From contig NZ_FXZM01000002.1 of NCBI RefSeq assembly GCF_900169175.1, forward strand, positions 1 through 64,000: a stretch of DNA of 64,000 nucleotides, in the 5' to 3' direction. Shown here piece after piece: positions 44,901 through 52,808 of the stretch. Made by a program: the position numbers and the translations under genes. Below the pieces are notes generated by a model. It did no database searches, was not told where the DNA came from, and was given only the letters and a program-made list of their open reading frames with translations. The stretch's first letter is position 1; each line of letters starts with the position of its first letter. This DNA comes from Brevibacterium jeotgali. Its GTDB lineage: Bacteria; Actinomycetota; Actinomycetes; Actinomycetales; Brevibacteriaceae.

Positions 44901-45403
44901 TGTTCCCACAGCCCCACAAGGAATTCGACCGGATGCGCGATCAGTACGGCGATCTGTCCGTCCTGGAGACGTCGCTGTACCTCTACGGACTCGAGGAGGG
45001 ATCGGAGTACAGCGTCGTCATCGGCAAGGGCAAGGCGCTCCTGGTCGGCATCCAGGCGGTCGGTCCCGCGGACGAACGCGGCATGCGGACGATCATGTGC
45101 ACCCTGAATGGTCAGCTGCGCCCGATCTCGGTGCGCGACCGCAGCGTCGATGTGAATGTCGCTGCCGCGGAGAAGGCCGATCCGGACAAGCAGGGACACG
45201 TCGCCAGCCCGTTCGCCGGAGTCGTGACCCTCCAGGTCGAGGCGGGCGACCAGGTGAAGGCGGGACAGACGGTCGCAACGATCGAGGCCATGAAGATGGA
45301 GGCATCGATCACCTCGCACGTGGACGGCACCGTGTCGCGGCTGGCCATCGGTCCGGTCCAGCAGCTCGAGGGCGGCGACCTCGTCGTCGTGATCGATGAC
45401 TGA
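41993..45403 (+). CDS. pyc: Pyruvate carboxylase
   Basis: This 1136-residue biotin enzyme makes oxaloacetate from pyruvate. The N-terminal biotin carboxylase/ATP-grasp part (1-450) has KVLVANRGEIAVRAFRA, AVAGGGGRGMRRV and EMNPRIQVEHTVTEE. The carboxyltransferase barrel (about 525-800) has DTTFRDAHQSLLATR, VHVHTHDTAGGQLA and ASMAGTTSQPS. The C-terminal biotinyl domain carries EAMKMEASI with the biotinylated Lys. The ATG at 41993 (MFRKVLVANRG) matches family starts; a GTG 30 nt upstream is less likely. def overlaps its end by 8 nt. Confidence 0.95.
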   Translation: MFRKVLVANRGEIAVRAFRAAYELGAETVAVFPYEDRNSEHRLKADEAYQIGEEGHPVRAYLDVSEIMRVATESGADAVYPGYGFLSENPELARACEEAGITFVGPRADVLEMAGNKVHALEAARRAGVPTLDSTSPSADIDELLEQAADMEYPLFVKAVAGGGGRGMRRVDSSDGLLESLKAAMREAEGAFGDPTVFIEQAVQRPRHIEVQVLADNDSNAVHLFERDCSIQRRHQKVVEIAPAPNLDPEVADALRSDALQFAREIDYQNAGTVEFLLETAGPRAGKHAFIEMNPRIQVEHTVTEEITDIDLVQSQMLVAAGGTLDDLGLSQDMIRIKGAALQCRITTEDPTNSFRPDTGVITAYRSAGGAGVRLDGGTAYAGAEVSAHFDSMLVKCTTRGRSFEQAVDRARRALAEFRIRGVASNIGFLRAVLAEEKFRDGDLATSFIDDHPHLLDARVGADRGSKILEFLADVTVNRPNGDAPVTLDPVDKLPALPDSLSGAAAPAGSRQKLQELGPDGWARALREQTALAVTDTTFRDAHQSLLATRVRTKDLVTPAEYVSKMTSDLLSIEAWGGATYDVALRFLAEDPWERLAKLREAVPNINLQMLLRGRNTVGYTPYPTEVTDAFVAEAADVGVDVFRIFDALNDVSQMRPAIDAVRATGTTVAEVALCYTSDLSNPDESLYTLDYYMRLAEQIVEAGAHVLAVKDMAGLLRPAAATTLVTALRENFDLPVHVHTHDTAGGQLATLLAASAAGADAVDAASASMAGTTSQPSLSALVAALENTERDTGLSLSAVGDLEPYWEAVRNVYKPFESGLPGPTGRVYRHEIPGGQLSNLRQQAVALGLGEKFEEIEAMYEAADRILGHLVKVTPSSKVVGDLALHLVAVGADPDEFEQNPQKFDVPDSVIGFLNGDLGDPPGGWPEPFRSKALEGRTHRVPVSHLDAEDSALLNEPGRTRQDTLNRLLFPQPHKEFDRMRDQYGDLSVLETSLYLYGLEEGSEYSVVIGKGKALLVGIQAVGPADERGMRTIMCTLNGQLRPISVRDRSVDVNVAAAEKADPDKQGHVASPFAGVVTLQVEAGDQVKAGQTVATIEAMKMEASITSHVDGTVSRLAIGPVQQLEGGDLVVVIDD

Positions 45404-45887
45404 CCGTCCCATACGGCACTTCGGAGATCCGGTTCTGCGCACGGTATGCACACCGGTCTCCGCGTTCGACGATTCGCTGCGTGCGCTCGTCCGGGATCTC
45501 GCAGACACTGCGGCACCGGACGGCCGCGCGGCGGTCGCCGCCCCGCAGATCGGGGTGGACAGGCGGATCTTCGCCTTCCACCTCGACGGCAGGGTGGGAC
45601 ATATCGTGAATCCGGTGGTGGTGGAGACCGGAGGGCGGCTTCGTGACATCGATGAAGGCTGCCTGTCGGTGCCGGGGCTATGGTTCCCCACTCCGCGGTG
45701 GGAGTTCGCCGCCGTCGAAGGTCTCGACGTGGACGGCGAGCAGGTTCGCGTCGAGGGCGAAGGGGTGTTCGCTCAGATGCTGCAGCATGAGACCGACCAT
45801 CTCGACGGGACCGTCTACATCGAGACGCTCCCCAAGGAGCGGAAGCGGGAAGCACTGGCGGCGGTCCGTCGGGCGGACTGGTTCTGA
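45396..45887 (+). CDS. def: Peptide deformylase
   Basis: This 163-residue metalloenzyme removes the formyl group from new proteins. Motif 1 is AAVAAPQIG (Gln51), motif 2 EGCLSVPG (metal ligand Cys89) and motif 3 QHETDHLDG (His131, Glu132, His135). The usual GxGxAAxQ glycines of motif 1 are partly replaced (RAAVAAPQ), as in some actinobacterial second deformylases. The ATG lies within the last codons of pyc, so translation is coupled. Confidence 0.93.
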   Translation: MTDRPIRHFGDPVLRTVCTPVSAFDDSLRALVRDLADTAAPDGRAAVAAPQIGVDRRIFAFHLDGRVGHIVNPVVVETGGRLRDIDEGCLSVPGLWFPTPRWEFAAVEGLDVDGEQVRVEGEGVFAQMLQHETDHLDGTVYIETLPKERKREALAAVRRADWF

Positions 45888-45985
45888 CGCTCTGACATCG
45901 AGGACACCCGCAGAGGGAACTCACTGACGAAGCACAGGGTCCGGACGGCACAGACGGACCGGCAGACGTGAAGAAATGAGGAGAT

Positions 45986-46849
45986 ATGGCTATTGAACGC
46001 GCCGGAGTCGTGGGCTCCGGACTGATGGGATCCGGCATCGCAGAAGTGCTCGCACGTGCGGGGCTCGACGTCGTCGTCCGTGACATCAGCGCGGAGGCCA
46101 TCGCCTCCGGCCGCGCCAGCATCGAGAAGAGCCTCGAGAAGGGCGTGCAGCGCGGCAAGCTGTCGTCAGACGATCGCGACGCTGCTCTGGCTCGCCTGCA
46201 CTTCACCGTCGACATGGCAGACTTCGCAGACCGCCAGCTGGTCATCGAGGCGGCCAGCGAGAACGAGGACGTCAAGAAGGCGATCTTCGCAGAGCTCGAC
46301 ACGGTGGTGACGGCGAAGGACGCGATCCTCGCGTCGAACACCTCGTCGATGCCGATCATCCGCTTCGCGCAGGCCACCGGCCGGCCCGATCGCGTGCTGG
46401 GGATCCACTTCTTCAACCCGGCACCCGTGCAGCCGCTGGTCGAGCTCGTGGTCTCCGAACTCACGGACCCGGGTGTCGTCGACGCGATGGACGCCTTCGC
46501 GACAGACGTGCTGGGCAAGGTGACGATCCGCGCATCGGATCGCCCCGGCTTCGTCGTCAACGCACTGCTGATCCCCTTCCTGTTCTCCGCGATCCGCATG
46601 GTCGAGGCGGGCCATGCGACGAAGGAGGACGTCGACCTCGGCATGGTGAACGGGTGCGCCCATCCGATGGGTCCGATCGCCCTGGCAGACAGGGTGGGAC
46701 TGGACACCTGCCTGTTCGTCGGGAAGAGCATCCACGAGGAGACCGGAGACCCCGCGGCCAAGCCGCCCGTGCTGCTGTCTCGCATGGTCGACGCAGGGCT
46801 GCTCGGTGTGAAGACCGGACGCGGCTTCTACGACTACAGCGCGACGTGA
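45986..46849 (+). CDS. 3-hydroxyacyl-CoA (3-hydroxybutyryl-CoA) dehydrogenase
   Basis: This 287-residue NAD-dependent enzyme has a Rossmann motif GSGLMGSGIAEVLARAG, IEAASENEDVKKAIF, ASNTSSMPI, GIHFFNPAPVQPLVE (catalytic His) and PGFVVNALLIPFLF. The end reads GLLGVKTGRGFYDY. It interconverts 3-hydroxybutyryl-CoA and acetoacetyl-CoA in fatty acid or short-chain metabolism (FadB2/Hbd type). AGGAG precedes the ATG at an ideal distance. It is alone, ended by a very strong bidirectional terminator. Confidence 0.93.
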   Translation: MAIERAGVVGSGLMGSGIAEVLARAGLDVVVRDISAEAIASGRASIEKSLEKGVQRGKLSSDDRDAALARLHFTVDMADFADRQLVIEAASENEDVKKAIFAELDTVVTAKDAILASNTSSMPIIRFAQATGRPDRVLGIHFFNPAPVQPLVELVVSELTDPGVVDAMDAFATDVLGKVTIRASDRPGFVVNALLIPFLFSAIRMVEAGHATKEDVDLGMVNGCAHPMGPIALADRVGLDTCLFVGKSIHEETGDPAAKPPVLLSRMVDAGLLGVKTGRGFYDYSAT

Positions 46850-46884
46850 CGAGTACTCCGACGCGCTGAAGACCCGCTTCTGCA

Positions 46885-46933
46885 GGGCATGAGGAAGGGT
46901 CCGGACCATCGGTCCGGACCCTTCCTCATGCCC
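46885..46933. terminator. Strong bidirectional terminator
   Basis: A 23-bp perfect stem with a 3-nt loop (ATC) lies between the convergent hydroxyacyl-CoA dehydrogenase and aminotransferase genes; the inner arms are GGTCCGGACC-type. It serves both strands. Confidence 0.9.
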
Positions 46934-46960
46934 GTCCGTGCTGCGCGGATGCTGCTGGGC

Positions 46961-48241
46961 TCAGCCGCGCGGTGACGCGACCGCCTCGTAGGCGGCGACC
47001 CGCACGCAGGCGGCGACGACCTCGGCGGCGACCTCGACCTCCTCGAGAGGCGGCATGGTCGGCGCGATCCGGATGATCGCATCATCCGGATCCACTCCGT
47101 GGGGATGCGTGGCGCCTGCGGGAGTCAGCTTGACCCCGGCCTCGGCGGCCAGCTTCACCACGTGCGAGGCGGTGCCCGGCGGCACTGCGAGCGTGATGAA
47201 GTAGCCGCCGGACGGGTTCGTCCACGCGGCGAGGTCCTCGGGTCCCAATTCGCGGGAGAAGACCTCGTCGACTGCGGCGAACTTGGGGTTGAGCAGTTCC
47301 GCGTGCTTCCGCATGTGCGCGCGGACGCCTTCCGGGGAACCGAAGAAGCGGGCGTGGCGGAGGTGGTTGACCTTGTCCGGACCGATCGCACCGGCTGCCG
47401 TGTGGCGCGCGAACCAGTCGACGAGGGTGGGGGATGCCCCGAAGAACGCGACGCCGGCGCCGGCGTGCGTGATCTTCGACGTCGAGGCGAAGACGAGTGG
47501 GCGATCCGCGTTGCCGGCCTCCGCCGCGATCCCCAGGACATCGATCGGTTCAGGGTGCGGCTCCCGCAGATGGTGGAGCGCGTACGCGTTGTCCCAGAGC
47601 ACGGTGAAATCGCCGGCCGCGGCCGGGAGAGCCATCAGCTCACGGGTGCGGCGCTCCGAGATGGAGACACCGATCGGATTCGAATGGACCGGCACGATCC
47701 AGATGCCCTTGATCGAGGGATCTCCCGCGACGAGCGACGCGACCTGGTCCACGTCGGGACCCTCTGCATCCGTGGCCACCGGCACCAGCTCGAAGCCCAG
47801 TGACTCGGCGAGACCGAAGTGCCGGTCATACCCCGGCACCGGGCACAGCATCCGCACGGGCGTGCCTGCCCACGGGGCGGCCGAATCCGGACGGCCGTGG
47901 AGCATCGCGAAGGCGAGCGCATCGCGCATGAGGGTCAGCGACGAGTTGCCCTGGGCGAGCAGCTGCTCGGTCGGCACTCCGAGGAGCGGTGAGAAGATCT
48001 CGCGCAGCTCCGGAAGCCCGTGCAGGCCGCCGTAGTTGCGCGTGTCCGTCCCGTCCGCCGACGCGGCGTCGGCGCCCGTGACAGCGGTGAGGAGTTCGTC
48101 GGCGAGGTCCAGCTGAGCTGCGGACGGCTTGCCCCGCGTGATGTCCAGGCTGAGTCCGCGCGCGGCGAACCGCTCGTAGTCCGCGGTGGCGGTCTCGAGG
48201 CGCGACGCGATCTCTTGTGGGGTGAGCGAACTGAGCGACAT
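46961..48241 (-). CDS. Aspartate aminotransferase of the AspT (class I, MocR-like) group
   Basis: This 426-residue PLP enzyme has SLDITRGKPSAAQLDLA at the N-terminus, NYGGLHGLPELREIF, SNPIGVSISERR, WDNAYALHHL and the PLP-lysine motif FASTSKITHAGAGVAFF. This layout is that of the actinobacterial AspT group (aspartate:2-oxoglutarate transaminase) rather than of classical AspC. The ATG 48241 (MSLSSLTPQEIAS) is chosen; the reading frame remains open for a further 1.3 kb upstream only because it is the shadow of the next gene. Confidence 0.9.
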   Translation of the reverse strand: MSLSSLTPQEIASRLETATADYERFAARGLSLDITRGKPSAAQLDLADELLTAVTGADAASADGTDTRNYGGLHGLPELREIFSPLLGVPTEQLLAQGNSSLTLMRDALAFAMLHGRPDSAAPWAGTPVRMLCPVPGYDRHFGLAESLGFELVPVATDAEGPDVDQVASLVAGDPSIKGIWIVPVHSNPIGVSISERRTRELMALPAAAGDFTVLWDNAYALHHLREPHPEPIDVLGIAAEAGNADRPLVFASTSKITHAGAGVAFFGASPTLVDWFARHTAAGAIGPDKVNHLRHARFFGSPEGVRAHMRKHAELLNPKFAAVDEVFSRELGPEDLAAWTNPSGGYFITLAVPPGTASHVVKLAAEAGVKLTPAGATHPHGVDPDDAIIRIAPTMPPLEEVEVAAEVVAACVRVAAYEAVASPRG

Positions 48242-48385
48242 GCGCGGGTCCCTTTCATATGGGGGAGTGCGGGTGGGCCGGGACACCCCAATCCTAGTCG
48301 CCGGTGTCCTGCGCCGGGGTGAGGCCTCCCTCCGCACGGAGAGGCGCCGGCGTCCCGGCCTCTCCGATTGTGTAGTCTCGCGCAC

Positions 48386-49471
48386 ATGAGACGATTCGAC
48401 CCCGCTTCCGTTCGTGCCCAGATCGATTCGACCCTCCGCGGGTTCGGTGCTGATGACCACACGCGCACCGTGTGCACGGACGTCATGTACGACACGGATC
48501 TCATGGGGGTCGATTCCCACGGGATCTCGATGCTTCCGTACTACGCCTCCGAGATCGCGAAGGGACACATCGACCCCACGGCGGAGCCCGCGGTCGCGCA
48601 CTCGTTCGGGGCGGTCGTCCGCGTCGACGGGAAGAGGGGCTTCGGGCACACCGGCGCGCACCTCGCGATGACGAAGGCGATCGAGGCTGCGCGCTCGTTC
48701 GGCGTGGGCATCGGCGTCGTGGGACAGACGAATCACTACGGCGCAGCAGGCTACTACGCGCGTATGGCTGCGGACGCGGGGCTCATGGGGATCTCGCTGT
48801 GCTCGACTGCGAACGCACTGCAGGTGCCGCACCGGGCCAAGAGTGCCCTGATGGGCACGAACCCGATCGCGTTCGCCGCGCCCGTGCCGGGTGAGGAGCC
48901 CGTCCTGGTCGACATGTCGACGACGACGGTCCCCCTCAACAAGGTCAAGCTCTACGGGCTGCGCGGCGAGGATCTCCCGGAGGAGTGGGCGGTCGACGGT
49001 GAGGGAGCGCCCCTCCATGACGCGCAGGAGATCTATTCCCGCCTGGAGTACGGCAAGGACGGGGGAGTGGGGCTCCTGCCCCTGGGCGGCCGAGGATTCT
49101 TCACCGGCGGGCACAAGGGCTCCGCCCTTGCGACGATGGTGCAGATCCTCTCCGCAGCCCTGCCGGGTGCGGGCCAGCCGGGCAACGTCGACGGCTACCA
49201 GGACATCGGGTACTTCTTCCTCGCCATCGATCCGGCGGCCTTCGGCGCTCCAACCGATGCAGGGGACTACGTGCGCGAACTGCGCGACACCCTTCGCGGG
49301 ATGGAACCGCTCGAGGCGGCCGAGCCGGTGCAGGCGACAGGGGACCGCGACTTCCTCACCCGCGCCGACCGGTTGGAGCACGGAGTCCCACTCGCGGAGG
49401 CGCTCGTCGACCAGCTGCGCGCACTGAGCACGGAGCTGGACAGCGACTTCGCACTCGTCGAGAGGGCATGA
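48386..49471 (+). CDS. Ldh2/MdhG-family malate/lactate (or ureidoglycolate) dehydrogenase
   Basis: This 361-residue NAD(P)-dependent oxidoreductase of the YlbC/Ldh2 fold, unrelated to Rossmann LDHs, has MGVDSHGISMLPYYA (catalytic His), VGQTNHYGAAGYYA, GTNPIAFAAPVPG and GGHKGSALATMVQILS. The substrate within the family (malate, lactate, 2,3-diketogulonate, ureidoglycolate) cannot be told from sequence alone. The ATG 48386 is preferred. A methyltransferase gene begins within its stop codon. Confidence 0.88.
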   Translation: MRRFDPASVRAQIDSTLRGFGADDHTRTVCTDVMYDTDLMGVDSHGISMLPYYASEIAKGHIDPTAEPAVAHSFGAVVRVDGKRGFGHTGAHLAMTKAIEAARSFGVGIGVVGQTNHYGAAGYYARMAADAGLMGISLCSTANALQVPHRAKSALMGTNPIAFAAPVPGEEPVLVDMSTTTVPLNKVKLYGLRGEDLPEEWAVDGEGAPLHDAQEIYSRLEYGKDGGVGLLPLGGRGFFTGGHKGSALATMVQILSAALPGAGQPGNVDGYQDIGYFFLAIDPAAFGAPTDAGDYVRELRDTLRGMEPLEAAEPVQATGDRDFLTRADRLEHGVPLAEALVDQLRALSTELDSDFALVERA

Positions 49472-50313
49472 GCCGACAGCCGACCTCCCCGTCCCCGCCC
49501 GACGACGGTTCGTGGGGGAGGACGGGCCAGCGGGCTGTGCGCCCTGCGGTGGCGCAGGCGACCCGCGAGGCGGTGGGCACACGGTTCGGAGAGGCGGCCG
49601 CCGTCTACGACCGCGTGCGGCCCAGGTATCCGGACGCCGTCTACGACTGGCTCGCGGAAGAGGTCATGGCCCCCGTGCGCTGTGCGGACGTGGGCGCAGG
49701 AACGGGCATCTTCGGGGCTGGACTGCGTGATCGCGGCTGGTCGGTGGTCGGCATCGACCCGGATCAGGACCTGCTCGCCCTCCACCCGGAGCCCGCCCGC
49801 GGCGGGACCGCGGAGGCGCTCCCTCTGGACGACGAGTCCGTCGATCTGGTGACGGTCGCGCAGGCATGGCACTGGATCGACCCGATCCCCGCTGCTGCAG
49901 AGTTCCGTCGCGTCCTCACGCGGACCGGTGCGGTGGCGATCGTCCTGAACCAGCTGGATGTGCGAGTGGAGTGGGTGCTCAGGCTCGCACGCATCATGCA
50001 TGCGGGTGATGTCTACCGGCCGGCGTGGAGGCCCGCACTCGCAGGATTCGCGGATCCGACCGCGGCCGAGTTCACGTTCACCACAGGTGTGAGTGCGGAC
50101 GATGTGGTCGAATTGGCGGCGACGCGATCGTACTGGCTGCGCAACGGGCCGAGGGTCCGAGAGCGCGTGGAGGCGAACATCCGCTCGTTCCTCTCAGACG
50201 AGGGGCGCGGGCTCGCGGCCGAGTCCGGCAGCCTCCTCACCGCAGCGGGGGAGCCGGATATGTTCGAGCTGCCCTATCTGTGCCTCGCGTATCTGACGCA
50301 ACGACGCTCATGA
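49468..50313 (+). CDS. Class I SAM-dependent methyltransferase
   Basis: This 281-residue methyltransferase has the SAM motif I CADVGAGTGIFGAGL (about 71-85), the acidic end of strand 2 VVGIDPDQD, AEALPLDDESVDLVTVAQAWHW (motif II/III) and an upstream FGEAAAVYDRVRPRYP. Methyltransf_11-type enzymes with the WHW motif act on small molecules; the substrate is unknown. It overlaps the dehydrogenase gene by 4 nt, so the two are co-transcribed. Confidence 0.88.
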   Translation: MSRQPTSPSPPDDGSWGRTGQRAVRPAVAQATREAVGTRFGEAAAVYDRVRPRYPDAVYDWLAEEVMAPVRCADVGAGTGIFGAGLRDRGWSVVGIDPDQDLLALHPEPARGGTAEALPLDDESVDLVTVAQAWHWIDPIPAAAEFRRVLTRTGAVAIVLNQLDVRVEWVLRLARIMHAGDVYRPAWRPALAGFADPTAAEFTFTTGVSADDVVELAATRSYWLRNGPRVRERVEANIRSFLSDEGRGLAAESGSLLTAAGEPDMFELPYLCLAYLTQRRS

Positions 50314-50339
50314 GGGCTGAGTGGCTCCGAGTTCGTGGC

Positions 50340-50825
50340 TCAGAGCCCCTGTGCGGGGTCTCCGGGCGCCGACCGGTCGGCCGACGGCTGCTCCGAGGAG
50401 ATGACTGTGCCCGATCGCGCGCTGTCTGCGTGCGCGACGGAGATCTTCCGTGGCTTCGCGTCGTCTGCGACTGGGATCGTCAGTGAGAGGACGCCGTCGG
50501 AGTACTCAGCTGAGATCTGGTCGACGGCGACACGATTCCCAAGTGTGAGCTGCCGGGCGAATGTCCCCGTCGGACGCTCGCGGGTGAGCCACGTGACCTC
50601 CGGCTCCGGATCGGGGGTGGTCCGCTCGGCGCGAACGGTGAGTGTGCGGTCCTCGACGTCCACGTCGATGCTGGACGGGTCGACGCCGGGCATGTCGATA
50701 CGGGCGACGAACATCTCGCCGTCGCGGAAGAGGTCCATCGGCAGGCCCACGGCATTGGGCGTCCTCGTGACCTCTGAGAAGAAGCGATCGATGTCGCGAA
50801 TCGGGTTGAAAGTGGATCCGGCCAT
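50340..50825 (-). CDS. Small heat-shock protein, Hsp20/alpha-crystallin family
   Basis: This 161-residue ATP-independent chaperone has an alpha-crystallin domain at about 38-130: LFRDGEMFVARIDMPGVDPSSIDVDVEDRTLTVRAER (core DMPGV), the GTFARQLTLG loop and SAEYSDGVLSLTIPV with the final VxI-like KISVAHA. The start at 50825 has AAAGGACC upstream. An inverted repeat resembling a HAIR element lies 50 nt upstream. Confidence 0.93.
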   Translation of the reverse strand: MAGSTFNPIRDIDRFFSEVTRTPNAVGLPMDLFRDGEMFVARIDMPGVDPSSIDVDVEDRTLTVRAERTTPDPEPEVTWLTRERPTGTFARQLTLGNRVAVDQISAEYSDGVLSLTIPVADDAKPRKISVAHADSARSGTVISSEQPSADRSAPGDPAQGL

Positions 50826-50874
50826 GAGGGTGGTCCTTTCGTTCGGCGTGGCTCGTGCTCGAAGGCTCGCTGCG

Positions 50875-50893
50875 TCGAGTCCGACACACTCGA
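50875..50893. promoter_or_regulatory. HAIR-like operator upstream of hsp20
   Basis: TCGAGT-N7-ACTCGA is a perfect inverted repeat with the same 7-nt spacing as the HspR-binding HAIR element CTTGAGT-N7-ACTCAAG. A TAGATT-like -10 lies next to it on the minus strand, in position to be blocked by a bound repressor. Confidence 0.5.
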
Positions 50894-51024
50894 ATCTAGT
50901 CGCTTTCAGTGATCCGCGGAAGTCGCGCGAACGGCCGCGCCATGACGCCGCGGGGACGTGATATGACGGGGAGGGGGCGCGGGCGGAGCAGGTCTGCTCG
51001 TGCAGGTCACAACGGGGGAGCGGC

Positions 51025-51957
51025 ATGTCTGTGGGAGCGATCGCGGCAGCGCTGGTGCCGATCGCGGCACTGCTCGCGCTGGGTGCTGCACTGCGCCGAC
51101 TGCGAGGGTTCTCGAGTCCTGAGTTCTGGGCAGGGGCGGAGAGGCTCGCATATTTCCTCCTGCTCCCGACGCTCCTGTTCACGAGCATCTCGACGGTCGA
51201 CCTCGCGGGCATTCCGGTGGGGAGGGTGGCGGTGGCCGTCGTCGCTCCGACGCTCCTCGTCACCGGAATCCTGTTCGCACTCAGCAGAGTGGTCGCACCG
51301 AACGCCGCTGCGTTCACCTCCGTGCTGCAGGGCTCGGTCCGCTTCAATACGTATGTCGGAGTATCGCTGGCGGTCAGCCTGGTGCCGGGGGAGGGCGCCG
51401 CACTCGCGGGGATCGTGGGCGCGGTGCTGGTGCCGCTGGTGAACGTGATCGCGACGCTGGGCTTCGAGGTGTTCCTCGTCGAGAGGAGCTCGCTGCTCTC
51501 ACTCGCCGGCAAAGTCGTGCTGAACCCGCTGGTGCTCGCATGTGTGCTGGGCGCGGCGGCGGGAGCGCTGCCGTTCGAGATGCCCGAGGTGGTCGTCGGA
51601 GTCTTGAATCCGCTCGCGGCCGCTGCGCTGCCGGTGGGCCTGCTGTGCGTCGGCGCCGGGCTGCGGCGGATCGAGCTGCGGACACATGCGGTGGGGGTCG
51701 TCGTGGCGTCGTCGGCGAAGCTGCTCGTCCTGCCGGCGCTCACGCTGGGAGGGCTCGTCCTGGTGGGTGTGAGCGGCCCGGTGGCTCTCGTCGCACTGAT
51801 CTTCCAATCGATCGGCACGGCGAGCACGGCCTACGTGCTCGCGCGCCAGCTGGGCGGCGACTCATCGCTCATGGCCGCACTCATCGCGTTCCAGACGGTG
51901 GCATCGTTCGTGACACTGCCGTTCGTGCTGCTCGTCGGTTCTGCGGTGCTCGTGTGA
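51025..51957 (+). CDS. AEC (auxin efflux carrier) family transporter
   Basis: This 310-residue membrane protein of about ten helices in two inverted halves reads GAIAAALVPIAALLALG at the start, with the family signatures AERLAYFLLLPTLLFTSI, SVRFNTYVGVSLAV and KVVLNPLVLACVLG. The second half has PVGLLCVGAGL and IGTASTAYVLARQLGG. Such carriers export organic anions such as malonate, malate or lactate. GGGGGAG precedes the ATG. It is convergent with rpf across the putative dif site. Confidence 0.9.
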   Translation: MSVGAIAAALVPIAALLALGAALRRLRGFSSPEFWAGAERLAYFLLLPTLLFTSISTVDLAGIPVGRVAVAVVAPTLLVTGILFALSRVVAPNAAAFTSVLQGSVRFNTYVGVSLAVSLVPGEGAALAGIVGAVLVPLVNVIATLGFEVFLVERSSLLSLAGKVVLNPLVLACVLGAAAGALPFEMPEVVVGVLNPLAAAALPVGLLCVGAGLRRIELRTHAVGVVVASSAKLLVLPALTLGGLVLVGVSGPVALVALIFQSIGTASTAYVLARQLGGDSSLMAALIAFQTVASFVTLPFVLLVGSAVLV

Positions 51958-51997
51958 GGTCTTCGTATGACGACCGGTGGGGTGCCCTCAGGAATCT

Positions 51998-52025
51998 ACT
52001 TAACATAATGTAGATTATCGGCGCT
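51998..52025 (-). other. Putative chromosome dimer resolution site dif
   Basis: Read on the minus strand: XerC-side arm AGCGCCGATAA, 6-nt centre TCTACA, XerD-side arm TTATGTTAAGT. It matches the Escherichia coli dif at 21 of 28 positions, with 10 of 11 in the XerD arm and the conserved inner ATAA/TTAT. It lies in a short AT-rich patch between convergent genes, where dif is normally found, and would mark the replication terminus. Confidence 0.75.
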
Positions 52026-52035
52026 CTACGCAGGA

Positions 52036-52065
52036 CGTGACCGCGGGAGATCTCCCGCGGTCACG
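52036..52065. terminator. 30-bp perfect palindrome, bidirectional terminator
   Basis: It is self-complementary around GGGAGATCTCCC with flanking CGTGACCGC/GCGGTCACG. It lies between the convergent AEC transporter and rpf genes, 10 nt from the dif-like site. Confidence 0.8.
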
Positions 52066-52089
52066 GAGCGTGACTCGTTGCCCTGCGGC

Positions 52090-52698
<609 letters not shown>

Positions 52699-52808
52699 TC
52701 ATGACAGCCCGCACCGCTGATCAGCGGTGCGCATTCACCCAGAGTCGCCTCAGTGCCACCTGACCGTGATGGCCTGCTGGGTCGTGCACACGTGCACCAG
52801 GCCTCGCG

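Noticed and set aside
41858..45691. 1277-codon minus-strand ORF opposite pyruvate carboxylase
   Set aside because: It is a high-GC antisense shadow; the plus strand encodes an unmistakable Pyc.
48242..49582. Long minus-strand extension of the AspT-type aminotransferase
   Set aside because: The frame is the antisense shadow of the Ldh2-family dehydrogenase gene, which has clear motifs on the plus strand.
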